A stretch of 64,000 nucleotides of DNA, taken from JAWXBA01 sp048499805. GTDB lineage: Bacteria > Gemmatimonadota > Gemmatimonadetes > Gemmatimonadales > GWC2-71-9. Shown here piece after piece: positions 51,164 to 60,013 of this stretch. The stretch is from assembly GCA_048499805.1 (NCBI GenBank), contig JASNZF010000007.1, forward strand, positions 1-64,000. The letters are read 5' to 3'. The notes under the pieces were generated by a model that was not told the DNA's origin, did no database searches, and was given only the letters and a program-made list of their open reading frames with translations. Position 1 is the first letter of the stretch. Each line of letters starts with the position of its first letter. Position numbers and translations under genes: made by a program.

Positions 51164-53976
51164 GGGCGCACCGCCATCATCGGGGGCGATAGGTTGACCT
51201 CGCGCGTCCAGATCCGGTCCCCAACCACCAGGGCCACCTGCCCCAGGGGCGCGAAACCGCTGGGGAGCTCCCAGGCCGGCCTCGCCAGGGCGAAGCGCCG
51301 CGTGTCGATGCCACCAGTTCCCATCGTGATCCCCATCCCTTCGGCCCCAGCGAAGAGCACCGGCTGTTCGGCGTAGAACCGGATCGTGGCGGTCAACTGC
51401 CAGTGCTCGGTGGAGCCCGGGTCGGCGAAGCCGGGCAGGAGGACGATTTCGGCATCCCGGCCGGGGCCGGGCTCGAGATCGGTGGCCAGGCGGACGGTGT
51501 GGTAGTTGAGCGGCGCCGACTCGATCAGCTGGCCGTCGGCCGCGACCAGGGCGGTGCCGAAGTCGGTGAACCGGGGCCAGTCCTCGCGCGGCATGGTGAA
51601 GTCCACCACCACGCGCCTGGCCCACTCCGGAATGCGGACCGGCACGCGGCGCAGCGCCCCACCCTGCCCGGTCAACGCGAGCCCCCGTTCCCCTCCGATC
51701 ACCCCGGCATACAGCTCCCCCTCCACGGGCGGCACCTCGAGGTTCTCCAGGGTGACGGTGACCGAGTCCCCGACCCGCGCGGCCCCGAGACGGACCGGGG
51801 AGTGGAAGACCTCGACAACGGCGGCGCCCGACTCGCCCACGCGCGCCGCGACGACCGCCTGATACACGCCACGCATGGCGTCCCGGCCATCGACCGAGAA
51901 CTCGGCGGCGCCCTGGGCGAACCCCGCGGGCAGGAACGATTCGGTCCGCAGCGGCTGCCCGCCCGGCTCGAAGAACGAGCTGAAGAGCATCCGCTGGGGG
52001 CTGGTGGTGGAGATCCGGACGTCGAAGGGGCGGGCGGAATCGGCCTCAAAGAAGACCCGGCCCGCGCCCCCCGTGGTCGTGACGGTGCGGCGCACCGGCC
52101 TGGCCAGGCCCGGCTCCGGCACGACGATGGTCGTCACCAGCCGAAAGGCGGGGCCGGCGCTGGTGTCCGCCGGCCATCCCGAGACGACCCCGCTGTAGGT
52201 GCCGGGGACAGTGAGTGCCGCCGCATTCCAGCTCACCGGTATCTGCCCGGCCGCGGCGAAGCTCGCCGTCGCGGGGGCCCGCAGCCAGGGAGCGCTGCTC
52301 CGCAGCTGGAAGGTGGCGCGAGGGCTGTCGGCGGGCCGGGTGATGGCGAACCGCACCACGGTGTCCGCCGGGGATCGCAATCCCTCGCCCCGCCAGGCGG
52401 CCGTGTGGCGGGTGCCGGCCACCGCGACCTGCACATCCTCGACGGGGTGCCCTCCGGCGAGCCACAGGTGGGCGGCGACGACATCGGCCTGCCCGGTGCC
52501 CTGGTCGAGGTAGAGCGCCCCCTCGAACGGGCGCGCGGTAACCATCAGCGCCTGTTTGACGCTCCGGGCATTCGGCCAACGGCCGCCCGGCCTTGACGAG
52601 ACCAGTCGCGCGGCCAGCCCGGCAACATGGGGCGATGCCATGCTGGTCCCGTTCTTGATTTCGTCCCCGGTGTTGTAGCGTGGCACGGTGGCGTAGGCGA
52701 AACCCGGCGCGACGACGTCGGGCTTGGCGGTCTCGCCACCGCGGGAGCTGAAGAAGGCGATCAGGTCGTGGCTGGGATCGGGGTCGCCACTGAAGACCGC
52801 CGGCCAGGTCGCGCCGACGGAGATCGGCCGCCGTGCAGTGGCGGGAAAGCCCTGTGTGGAGAGTCCCGGTCCATCATTGCCGGCACTGGTGACAAAGACC
52901 ACCTCGGGATTCGCCGCCAGGACCGAGTCGATGATGGCATCGATCCGGGCGGTGCCCTCAGCCTCGTTGCCCACGCCGAAGCTCAGGTTGAGGACCAGGG
53001 GCAGGTTGCGCTGCCGGGCGAAGCGGATGGCGTAGTCGATCCCCTGGAGGATGCTGCCGGTAACGCTGATGCCGCCGAGGGCGTTGTTCGAGATCTTGAC
53101 GCCGAGGAGCATGGCTCCCGGGGCGACCCCGTCGTAGCCCCGCTCCCCGAACATGTCGCGCCCGGCGGCGATCCCCGCGACGTGGGTGCCGTGGCTGCTC
53201 TGGTCGAAGAAGAGGTCCAGCACCGGGGGGCCGCCGGGGGCGCCATCGGCGAAGTTGACGGCGATCGTGAGCGGGGGCGGCATCCCGGGACGGTGCCAGC
53301 CAAAGGTCTCGCGGCTGGCGCCGTAGTCGCGCCAGCTCCGCTCGTCGGCCAGGGAGCCGTCGCGGTCGGTGTCGGCGAACAGGGCCCAGCCATCGCTGGC
53401 ACGGGTGACGATCACCGCCAGCTGGTCGGTGTTGGTGCCATTGTCGTCGAGGTCGGCGCCGGGCATTTCCCCGAGCACCACCTCGGAGAGGGTGCCTGCA
53501 TACCACGGCCCAGTGACATTGAGGGCGCGCACCCGGCCAAACCCGGCCAGGGTCGTCCCGGCCACCACGACCGAATCGCCGACCGGCTGGATCGCGGCCA
53601 GGGCGACCCGTCCCTCGCCCGAGAAGTCGCGCAGGTCGAGGACCTTGGGGTCGCCGGTGCTGGTCATCGCCAGTCCCGGCGTGCCGAGGTCGATCCCGCT
53701 GTCGAGGATGCCGATCAGGACCCCGCGGCCATCGGCGTCGGGGAAGCGCCGCGCATGCTCGACCACCCGGGTGGCGTCGAGCGCCATGAGGCCATTCTCC
53801 CGGGCGACCTCGGGAGGAGCGATCCGCTCCGGCTCGACCCGCACGGCGGGAGGGGGCAGCACCATTTCGGGCAGGTCGACCGGCACGGGGTCCACGCTGG
53901 GGGTCGGCGGGTTGAGCCTGGGGGCGCAGGCCGCGAGCGCGACGAGGAGCCAGGGAACGGGGCGTGACAGGAGCAT
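51160..53976 (-). CDS. lipoprotein S8 (subtilisin-like) serine protease
   Basis: The 938-aa protein has a lipoprotein signal (LVALAAC, lipid Cys C17), then a subtilase domain with the triad D92 (GILDSGIDLG), H262 (SSHGTHVAGIAAG) and S445 (NGTSMASPHVAG). A long insert between Asp and His and about 470 residues of beta-sandwich-like C-terminal domains recall tripeptidyl-peptidase II-type subtilases. It is embedded among acyl-CoA genes: 6 nt after the carboxyltransferase and overlapping atuA. Confidence 0.9.
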   Translation of the reverse strand: MLLSRPVPWLLVALAACAPRLNPPTPSVDPVPVDLPEMVLPPPAVRVEPERIAPPEVARENGLMALDATRVVEHARRFPDADGRGVLIGILDSGIDLGTPGLAMTSTGDPKVLDLRDFSGEGRVALAAIQPVGDSVVVAGTTLAGFGRVRALNVTGPWYAGTLSEVVLGEMPGADLDDNGTNTDQLAVIVTRASDGWALFADTDRDGSLADERSWRDYGASRETFGWHRPGMPPPLTIAVNFADGAPGGPPVLDLFFDQSSHGTHVAGIAAGRDMFGERGYDGVAPGAMLLGVKISNNALGGISVTGSILQGIDYAIRFARQRNLPLVLNLSFGVGNEAEGTARIDAIIDSVLAANPEVVFVTSAGNDGPGLSTQGFPATARRPISVGATWPAVFSGDPDPSHDLIAFFSSRGGETAKPDVVAPGFAYATVPRYNTGDEIKNGTSMASPHVAGLAARLVSSRPGGRWPNARSVKQALMVTARPFEGALYLDQGTGQADVVAAHLWLAGGHPVEDVQVAVAGTRHTAAWRGEGLRSPADTVVRFAITRPADSPRATFQLRSSAPWLRAPATASFAAAGQIPVSWNAAALTVPGTYSGVVSGWPADTSAGPAFRLVTTIVVPEPGLARPVRRTVTTTGGAGRVFFEADSARPFDVRISTTSPQRMLFSSFFEPGGQPLRTESFLPAGFAQGAAEFSVDGRDAMRGVYQAVVAARVGESGAAVVEVFHSPVRLGAARVGDSVTVTLENLEVPPVEGELYAGVIGGERGLALTGQGGALRRVPVRIPEWARRVVVDFTMPREDWPRFTDFGTALVAADGQLIESAPLNYHTVRLATDLEPGPGRDAEIVLLPGFADPGSTEHWQLTATIRFYAEQPVLFAGAEGMGITMGTGGIDTRRFALARPAWELPSGFAPLGQVALVVGDRIWTREVNLSPPMMAVRP

Positions 53977-53982
53977 CGGGCC

Positions 53983-55623
53983 TCAGCGATGGGCGTCGAG
54001 CGGGGGAAGCACGAAGGGCCCGATGTGCGGACCGGCGTAGTTCGCGACGGTGGCGAGGAGGAACTCAAGCATCTCCCGGGTCTGCTCCGGGAGGACGATC
54101 GCATCCACAAAGCCCCGCGCGGCGGCGTACCGGGCGTCGAGCTGGTGCTCGTAGTCCTCGCGCATGGCCTCGGCCGAGGCGAGGACCTCGGCGGGAGGCT
54201 CCACGCCGGCGCTCCTGGCCTTGTCCAGTGCGGTCCCGTGGACCGCCTGGACGGCGGCCTCACCCTCCATGACACCCATGCGGCCGGTGGGCCAGGACAG
54301 GATGAAGTCCGGCTCGAACCCCTGCCCCGCCATGGCGTAGTACCCGGCCCCCGAGGCGTGGTTGACGGTGAGCACCAGCTTCGGCACCGGTGCGGTGGCC
54401 ATCGCCTCGACGAACCGCGCCCCGGCGCGGATGATGCCGGAATGCTCCGCGTCGGGGCCCACCATGAAGCCGCTCACATCCTGGACAAAGAGGAGCGGGA
54501 TCCCCTCCCGTCCAGCGTTCTCGATGAAGAAGGCCACCTTCTCGGCGCTTTCGGTGTAGACGATCCCGCCAAACCGGGGCCGCTCCCCCGCGCGGCCCTT
54601 GATCAGGCCCCGCTGGTTGGCGATGATCGCGACCGGCCAGCCCCCGATCCGGGCGTGGCCGCAGAGCATCTCGGCGGCCAGCTCCGGCTGGAACTCGTCA
54701 ATGGTGCCGCCATCGAGCAGGCAGGCGAGGACCTCCCGCATGTCGTACGAGAGCCGGTGATCCTGGGGGAGCAGCTCGTAGAGGTCCTCCGGCGGACGGG
54801 CCGGCGCGGCGCTCGCGGTCCGGGCGGCCACCGGTTCGGCCCGGGGAAGGCGCCCGATGTACTCGCGGATCCGCAGGAGGCACTCAGCATCGTTGGCGGC
54901 GCGATAGTGCGCCACGCCGCTGATGGTCGTGTGGGTGACCGCGCCACCCAGGGTCTCGCCATCGACGGTCTGGCCGGTGGCCCCCTTGACCAGGTTGGGG
55001 CCGCCGAGCCCCATGAAGCTGGTGCCCTCCACCATGAAGATCACGTCGGAGAGGGCGGGCAGGTACGCGCCTCCCGCCACGCAGCTGCCCATCACGGCGG
55101 CGATCTGCGGCACCCGGAGGTAGCGCCGCATGATCGAGTTGTAGTAGAACAGGCGGGCGGCGCCGTACTGGCCGGGAAAGACCCCCTCCTGATACGGGAG
55201 GTTCACCCCGCCGCTGTCCACCAGGTAGATGATGGGGATCCGCTGCCGCATGGCGACTTCCTGGGCGCGGAGCATCTTGGTGATCGTCTCGGGCCACCAG
55301 CTTCCGGCCTTCACGGTGGCGTCGTTCGCCACCACCACCACCTCGCGCCCCCAGACCCGGCCGATCCCCGTGATCACCCCGGCGGCCGGTGCCTGCCCGT
55401 CATAGCGATCATGCGCCACCAGGAGGCCGATTTCCAACCACGGCGCCCCGGGATCGAGCAGCCCGGCGACCCGCTCGCGGGGGCTGAGCTTGCCCTGCGC
55501 GTGCATCCGGGCCACCCGCTCCGCGCCCCCACCCTCGCGCAGGCGCTCGGCAAGACTGAGCACCTCGTTGGCCATGGCGCGGAGCCTGGGGGTGCGATCC
55601 TCCGCGGCGGGTTGGCGGGCCAC
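53983..55623 (-). CDS. acyl-CoA carboxylase carboxyltransferase (methylcrotonyl/geranyl-CoA type)
   Basis: Beta subunit that transfers CO2 from carboxybiotin to an acyl-CoA, 546 aa. It has the family core DSGGVNLPYQEGVFPGQYG, MGSCVAGGAYLPALSD, RFGGIVYTESAEKVAFFI and FVQDVSGFMVGPDAEHSG. The pattern is nearest the methylcrotonyl-/geranyl-CoA branch. No biotin carboxylase subunit is in the window. The start is uncertain: GTG 55623 keeps the usual N-terminal helix, ATG 55575 is shorter by 16 aa. Confidence 0.88.
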   Translation of the reverse strand: MARQPAAEDRTPRLRAMANEVLSLAERLREGGGAERVARMHAQGKLSPRERVAGLLDPGAPWLEIGLLVAHDRYDGQAPAAGVITGIGRVWGREVVVVANDATVKAGSWWPETITKMLRAQEVAMRQRIPIIYLVDSGGVNLPYQEGVFPGQYGAARLFYYNSIMRRYLRVPQIAAVMGSCVAGGAYLPALSDVIFMVEGTSFMGLGGPNLVKGATGQTVDGETLGGAVTHTTISGVAHYRAANDAECLLRIREYIGRLPRAEPVAARTASAAPARPPEDLYELLPQDHRLSYDMREVLACLLDGGTIDEFQPELAAEMLCGHARIGGWPVAIIANQRGLIKGRAGERPRFGGIVYTESAEKVAFFIENAGREGIPLLFVQDVSGFMVGPDAEHSGIIRAGARFVEAMATAPVPKLVLTVNHASGAGYYAMAGQGFEPDFILSWPTGRMGVMEGEAAVQAVHGTALDKARSAGVEPPAEVLASAEAMREDYEHQLDARYAAARGFVDAIVLPEQTREMLEFLLATVANYAGPHIGPFVLPPLDAHR

Positions 55624-55628
55624 CGTGG

Positions 55629-56054
55629 TCAGCTGGTCACGTGGGTCGCCGCCCACTCGCGGATGTACGCGACCAGGTCGCCGGTGACGGTCCCGGGGCC
55701 GAACAGCCGGCCCACCCCAAGGGCGGCCAGCGCCTCCATGTCCTCGGCGGGGATGATGCCGCCACCGGTGAGGAGGATGTCGGGCCGACCGGCGTCGACG
55801 AGCAGCTGGCGGACCCGGGGAAAGAGGGTCATGTGGGCGCCGGAAAGGATCGAGAGGCCGACGACGTCCACATCCTCCTGCACGGCGGCGGAGGCGATCA
55901 TCTCCGGGGTCTGGTGGAGGCCGGTGTAGATGACCTCCATCCCCGCGTCGCGCAGGGCTGCGGCCACCACCTTGGCCCCACGATCGTGGCCGTCCAGTCC
56001 GGGCTTCGCCACGAGCACCCGGATCGGGCGGACGGGGCGGTCAGGGTCGGTCAT
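55629..56054 (-). CDS. icmB: B12-binding small subunit of acyl-CoA mutase
   Basis: The 141-aa protein is a stand-alone cobalamin-binding domain: VLVAKPGLDGHDRGAKVV has the base-off DxHxxG motif (D21, H23, G26), followed by GLSILSGAHM and LTGGGIIP. Its size fits the small subunit of isobutyryl-CoA mutase rather than a C-terminal fused domain. It is separated from the large subunit by one gene. Substrate assignment depends on the large subunit (57243-58910). Confidence 0.85.
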   Translation of the reverse strand: MTDPDRPVRPIRVLVAKPGLDGHDRGAKVVAAALRDAGMEVIYTGLHQTPEMIASAAVQEDVDVVGLSILSGAHMTLFPRVRQLLVDAGRPDILLTGGGIIPAEDMEALAALGVGRLFGPGTVTGDLVAYIREWAATHVTS

Positions 56055-56064
56055 CAGGAGGTCC

Positions 56065-57222
56065 TCACTTGAAGCGGAGCAGGCCGGCAAGCCCGTCCAC
56101 CTGTTCGGCGGACTCGGCATCATAGACCACGTCGAGGGTCAGGCGCTGGCGGAGCGCCTCCTCAATGGCATCGTCGATCACGTCGAGGACCGGCTCGCCG
56201 CCGCCCTCGAGCCGGCATTCGCGCTCGGTGACGGCGAGGCGGCCCGTGTCCCGGCACCGGAAGCCGGGCACCGTGGCGTCGGGCCGCACCAGCAGGGTGC
56301 GCACCTTGCCGTGGGCCAGCGCCCGAAGGGTGGCGCCGACCCCATTGACGGCCCAGCCGGTGGGCTCCTTCTCGCGCAGTTCCGCCACCCACTGCCGCTC
56401 CTGCGCGCGTTCATGGACTTCGCAGGCCTCGAGGGTGGCGGCGTGCACCTCCGGCGCCTTGAGGAGCTTCGGGCTGAGCTTGACCGTGCCGATGACCCTG
56501 GCGGCGAGGTACGGGTGCAGGAACGGGACCACCGCCCCGGCCTCGACGCCGGGCGCCGCGAGGATGATGCCCCGCTTCGGCGTGGCGCGGTCGAGTTCGA
56601 AGAGCTTGTCGGCGATGGCAGCATAGTGGCGCTGCTTCTCCTCGCGGATCCGGCCGCGCCAGCCGTGCTCGCCGACGCCCGGCGCGTCCCCCCGCTGGGC
56701 GTGGAACCGCTTGCCGCGCACCTCGTTTCCGGTCAACTCAGCGATCCTGCGGGCCTCGAAGGCGGTGACCTCCCAGATCTGGGCACTGGTACGGTCGAGC
56801 ACCACGGTGAGGTAGCTGCCCATCTCCTCCTCGAGCGCGGCGAGCTCACCGACCAGGGCGGTCCGCTCCACGGCGAGCCGGCTGCGGTAGACCCGCGGCA
56901 GGGGGATCGTCTCGAAGAGCTTGTGGCCGGCGGAGGCGAAGACCGCCACTCCCTGGGCGCCGGGCAGGTTGCTGACCTTCTCGAGGTGGGCCTGGATCCG
57001 GGCCAGGTCGGCGAGCACCGCCTCGTGTTCCGTCCGGTCGAGCCCGAGCCGCGCGAGGCCCTGCTCCGCCGCCCGGATCCGGTTCTTGACCTTGATGCGG
57101 TACTTCCCGTTGGACCGGTCCCGGGGCTCGAGCTTGAGGTAGCAGCTCACGATCGGGTGCATCCCGCCGGAGAGCCGCGCGAGCTTCTGCAGCTGCTTCT
57201 GGATGACGCTTGGAGAGGACAC
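56065..57222 (-). CDS. eRF1-like (baeRF-type) protein
   Basis: The 385-aa protein shows the layout of bacterial archaeo-eukaryotic release-factor homologues. An N-terminal helical part, a central domain (VVLDRTSAQIWEVTAFEARR, then a His/Arg-rich linker HAQRGDAPGVGEHGWRGRI) and an L7Ae-like C-terminal domain (ALAHGKVRTLLVRPD) are visible. I see no GGQ motif. Function is unknown for these families; ribosome-linked roles have been proposed. GTG 57222 has AAAGG 7 nt upstream. It lies between the two mutase subunit genes. Confidence 0.7.
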   Translation of the reverse strand: MSSPSVIQKQLQKLARLSGGMHPIVSCYLKLEPRDRSNGKYRIKVKNRIRAAEQGLARLGLDRTEHEAVLADLARIQAHLEKVSNLPGAQGVAVFASAGHKLFETIPLPRVYRSRLAVERTALVGELAALEEEMGSYLTVVLDRTSAQIWEVTAFEARRIAELTGNEVRGKRFHAQRGDAPGVGEHGWRGRIREEKQRHYAAIADKLFELDRATPKRGIILAAPGVEAGAVVPFLHPYLAARVIGTVKLSPKLLKAPEVHAATLEACEVHERAQERQWVAELREKEPTGWAVNGVGATLRALAHGKVRTLLVRPDATVPGFRCRDTGRLAVTERECRLEGGGEPVLDVIDDAIEEALRQRLTLDVVYDAESAEQVDGLAGLLRFK

Positions 57223-57242
57223 GGACACGCCTTTCGGTTGGC

Positions 57243-58910
57243 TCAGAAGAATACCGGTTCGCGATAGGCGCCGTAGACGCGCTCCAGCACCTCGCGGATC
57301 TCGTAGAGGGTGCAGTACGCCCGGGCACAGTCGAGCATCGCCGGGATGAGGTTGCGATCCTCGCGCGCCGCGGCGTCCAGCGCGACCAGACACTGCTCGG
57401 CACGGCCAGCGTCGCGGGTCGCGCGGAGGCGGGCCAGCCGCTCGCGCTGGCTCTGATCAGCGGCGTCGCCGATCTTGAGGATCGCGACGTCGGCCTCGGC
57501 GGCCTCCTCGAAGGCGTTGACGCCCACGATGGTCCGGCGGCCGGACTCGAGCTCCGCCTGGAACCGCATGGCCGACTCCGAGATCTGCCGCTGAATCCAG
57601 CCGGCCTCGACCGCCGCGACCACCCCGCCCTGCGCCTCGATCTGCCGAAAGATCTCCTCGGCCTCGGCCTCGAGCCGGTCGGTGAGGGCCTCGAGGTACC
57701 AGGACCCACCCAGCGGGTCCGCGACATTGGCGACCCCGGTCTCGTAGGCGAGCACCTGCTGGGTTCGGAGGGCGATGCGGACCGACTCCTCGGTGGGGAG
57801 GGCCAGGGTCTCGTCGAAGGCGTTGGTGTGGAGCGACTGGGTCCCGCCGAGGACGGCCGCCAGCGCCTGGTAGGCGACACGCACGACGTTGTTGTGCGGC
57901 TGCTGGGCGGTGAGGGAGACCCCGGCCGTCTGGCAGTGGAACCGCATCTTCCAGCTGCGCTCGTCGGTGGCGCCATAGCGCTCGCGGAGGTGGCGGGCCC
58001 AGATCCGCCGGGCGGCCCGCATCTTGGCGATCTCCTCGAAGAACTCGCTGTGTACGTCCCAGAAGAAGGAGAGCCGGGGCGCGAACTGGTCCACCGGCAG
58101 CCCGCGGGCAAGTCCGTGCTCCACGTACGAGAAGCCATTGGCCAGGGTGAAGGCCAGCTCCTGGGCCGCGGTGGCGCCGGCCTCGCGGATGTGGTAGCCC
58201 GAGATCGAGATCGTGTTCCACTTGGGGGTGTGGGTGGAGGCCCACTCGAACATGTCCACGATGATCTTGAGCGCCGGCTCCGGCGGAAAGATCCAGGCGT
58301 GCTGCGACTGGTACTCCTTGAGGATGTCGTTCTGGACCGTCCCCTGGAGCGCCGCGATCGGCACCCCCTGCTTCTCCGCAGCCGCGACGTAGAAGCAGAA
58401 GAGGATCGCCGCCGGGCCGTTGATCGTCATCGAGGTGGAGACCTGGTCCAGCGGGATCCCCGCGAAGAGGTCCTCCATGTCCTGCAGGCTGCTGATCGCC
58501 ACCCCGCACTTGCCCACCTCGCCCTCGGAGCGGGGGTGATCCGAGTCATACCCCATGAGGGTCGGGAAGTCGAAGGCGACGGAAAGGCCGGTCTGGCCGC
58601 GCTCCAGCAGGAACTTGTACCGGCGGTTGGTGTCCTCGGCGGTGCCGAAGCCGGCGAACTGGCGCATCGTCCAGAGCTTGCCCCGGTACATCGACGGGTG
58701 GACGCCCCGGGTATAGGGGTAGTTGCCCGGCAGTCCCAGCCGGGCCAGCGCCGCCTCCGGGGCGTCGAGCGGCGAGTAGACCGGCTCGACCTCGAGCCCG
58801 GAGATGGTCGAGAAGTCGGTGTCCTCGCGCAGCGGCTGGCGGGCGTAGACCGCTCGCCAGGCCGCGACCTCGGCCCGCAGGCGCTGCAGTTCCTCCTGGT
58901 TCCCGCTCAT
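57243..58910 (-). CDS. icmA: B12-dependent acyl-CoA mutase large subunit, isobutyryl-CoA mutase signature
   Basis: TIM-barrel catalytic subunit of 555 aa, lacking the B12 domain. Conserved are YTRGVHPSMYRGKLWTMRQ, the CoA and radical region SVAFDFPTLMGYDSD, QNDILKEY and SGYHIREAGA with the active-site His. The residues that set substrate are F85 (in RQFAGF) and Q203 (in KEYQSQ). In methylmalonyl-CoA mutase these are Tyr89 and Arg207, in isobutyryl-CoA mutase Phe80 and Gln198. It would usually be annotated methylmalonyl-CoA mutase; I infer isobutyryl/butyryl-CoA. ATG 58910 shares ATGA with meaB. Confidence 0.85.
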   Translation of the reverse strand: MSGNQEELQRLRAEVAAWRAVYARQPLREDTDFSTISGLEVEPVYSPLDAPEAALARLGLPGNYPYTRGVHPSMYRGKLWTMRQFAGFGTAEDTNRRYKFLLERGQTGLSVAFDFPTLMGYDSDHPRSEGEVGKCGVAISSLQDMEDLFAGIPLDQVSTSMTINGPAAILFCFYVAAAEKQGVPIAALQGTVQNDILKEYQSQHAWIFPPEPALKIIVDMFEWASTHTPKWNTISISGYHIREAGATAAQELAFTLANGFSYVEHGLARGLPVDQFAPRLSFFWDVHSEFFEEIAKMRAARRIWARHLRERYGATDERSWKMRFHCQTAGVSLTAQQPHNNVVRVAYQALAAVLGGTQSLHTNAFDETLALPTEESVRIALRTQQVLAYETGVANVADPLGGSWYLEALTDRLEAEAEEIFRQIEAQGGVVAAVEAGWIQRQISESAMRFQAELESGRRTIVGVNAFEEAAEADVAILKIGDAADQSQRERLARLRATRDAGRAEQCLVALDAAAREDRNLIPAMLDCARAYCTLYEIREVLERVYGAYREPVFF

Positions 58911-59944
58911 ACCCTGGCTCCTTCCCGTAAGCCCTGGACGATCTCGGCCGCGAGATCGTAGGGACTGAGATGTGCATTGGCTACCGCATCGATCCGGGCG
59001 GCGATCTGGTCCTCGGCGCGCGCCTCACCCCACACCCAGCGCCGCACGGCGCGATCCACCACCGCCCGGGTCCGGCGGGCCAGGCGGAGCCGGCGGCGCT
59101 CGGCGAGGACCCCATGCTCCGTCATCCAGTCGCGATGGCCCCCCAGCCCCTCCACCACGGCATCCATCCCCTCTCCCTTGACCGCCGTGGTCAGCAGGAC
59201 CGGGTGCTTCCAGACGGCGGGGTCCTCCGGCTGCAACGCCGGCTTGCCCCTGGCCTCATGCTGCACCCCGTGATGTGCCGGGATCCTGGTGAAGGCATTG
59301 CCGCGGCGGATCCCGAGGGTGATCTCGATCTCCCGTGCGAGGCGTTCCGCACCCGGCCGATCGGCCTTGTTGATGACGAAGAGGTCGGCGATCTCCATCA
59401 CCCCGGACTTGAGGGCCTGGATCCCGTCCCCCGACTCCGGCACGAGCAGCAGGACGGTGGTATCGGCCATGGTGGCGACATCGAGCTCGGACTGCCCGAC
59501 CCCGACCGTCTCGATCAGGATCCGGTCGAACCCGCCGGCATCGAGGACATCGCAGACCTCGCCGGTGCTGGTCGCGAGCCCGCCCAGCGAGCCGCGCGTG
59601 GCCATGGAGCGGATGAAGACGCCGGGATCGAGGGCCACCGATTCCATCCGGATCCGGTCGCCGAGGAGGGCCCCGCCGTTGAAGGGGCTGGAGGGATCCA
59701 CCGCCACCACCGCGACCCGCTCACCCCGGTCCCGAAAGCGCCGGACCAGTTGCTCGGTGACGGTGCTCTTGCCCGCCCCCGGCGGGCCGGTCAGGCCGAT
59801 CCGCTGGGCACGCCCCAGATGGGGATGCAAGGCGGCCAGGAGCGCCTCGAAGCCGGGGCGACCGTTCTCGACGATGGACACCGCCCGGGCCAGCTGGGCG
59901 GTCTGGCCCGCAACCACGTCCGTGACCAGCCGGGCAGTGTCCAT
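58907..59944 (-). CDS. meaB: MeaB/ArgK-family G-protein chaperone of the acyl-CoA mutase
   Basis: GTPase that loads and protects the B12 cofactor of acyl-CoA mutases. The 345-aa protein has the P-loop GPPGAGKST (53-61), VDPSSPFNGGALLGDRIRM, the switch region ETVGVGQSE and the base-recognition NKAD. It is stand-alone rather than fused as in IcmF. It is directly upstream of the mutase large subunit with a 4-nt overlap. Confidence 0.93.
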   Translation of the reverse strand: MDTARLVTDVVAGQTAQLARAVSIVENGRPGFEALLAALHPHLGRAQRIGLTGPPGAGKSTVTEQLVRRFRDRGERVAVVAVDPSSPFNGGALLGDRIRMESVALDPGVFIRSMATRGSLGGLATSTGEVCDVLDAGGFDRILIETVGVGQSELDVATMADTTVLLLVPESGDGIQALKSGVMEIADLFVINKADRPGAERLAREIEITLGIRRGNAFTRIPAHHGVQHEARGKPALQPEDPAVWKHPVLLTTAVKGEGMDAVVEGLGGHRDWMTEHGVLAERRRLRLARRTRAVVDRAVRRWVWGEARAEDQIAARIDAVANAHLSPYDLAAEIVQGLREGARV

Positions 59945-60013
59945 GCCTGAAAAATCACCCGGCGCGCGACCGAGGGCAAGTTGTGGCGCCAGAAGGGAAT
60001 AGGCGCCCCGGGG

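Noticed and set aside
57243..58910. Straight call as methylmalonyl-CoA mutase
   Set aside because: The residue aligned with Arg207 is Gln and the one aligned with Tyr89 is Phe, so the name would assert a substrate the sequence argues against.
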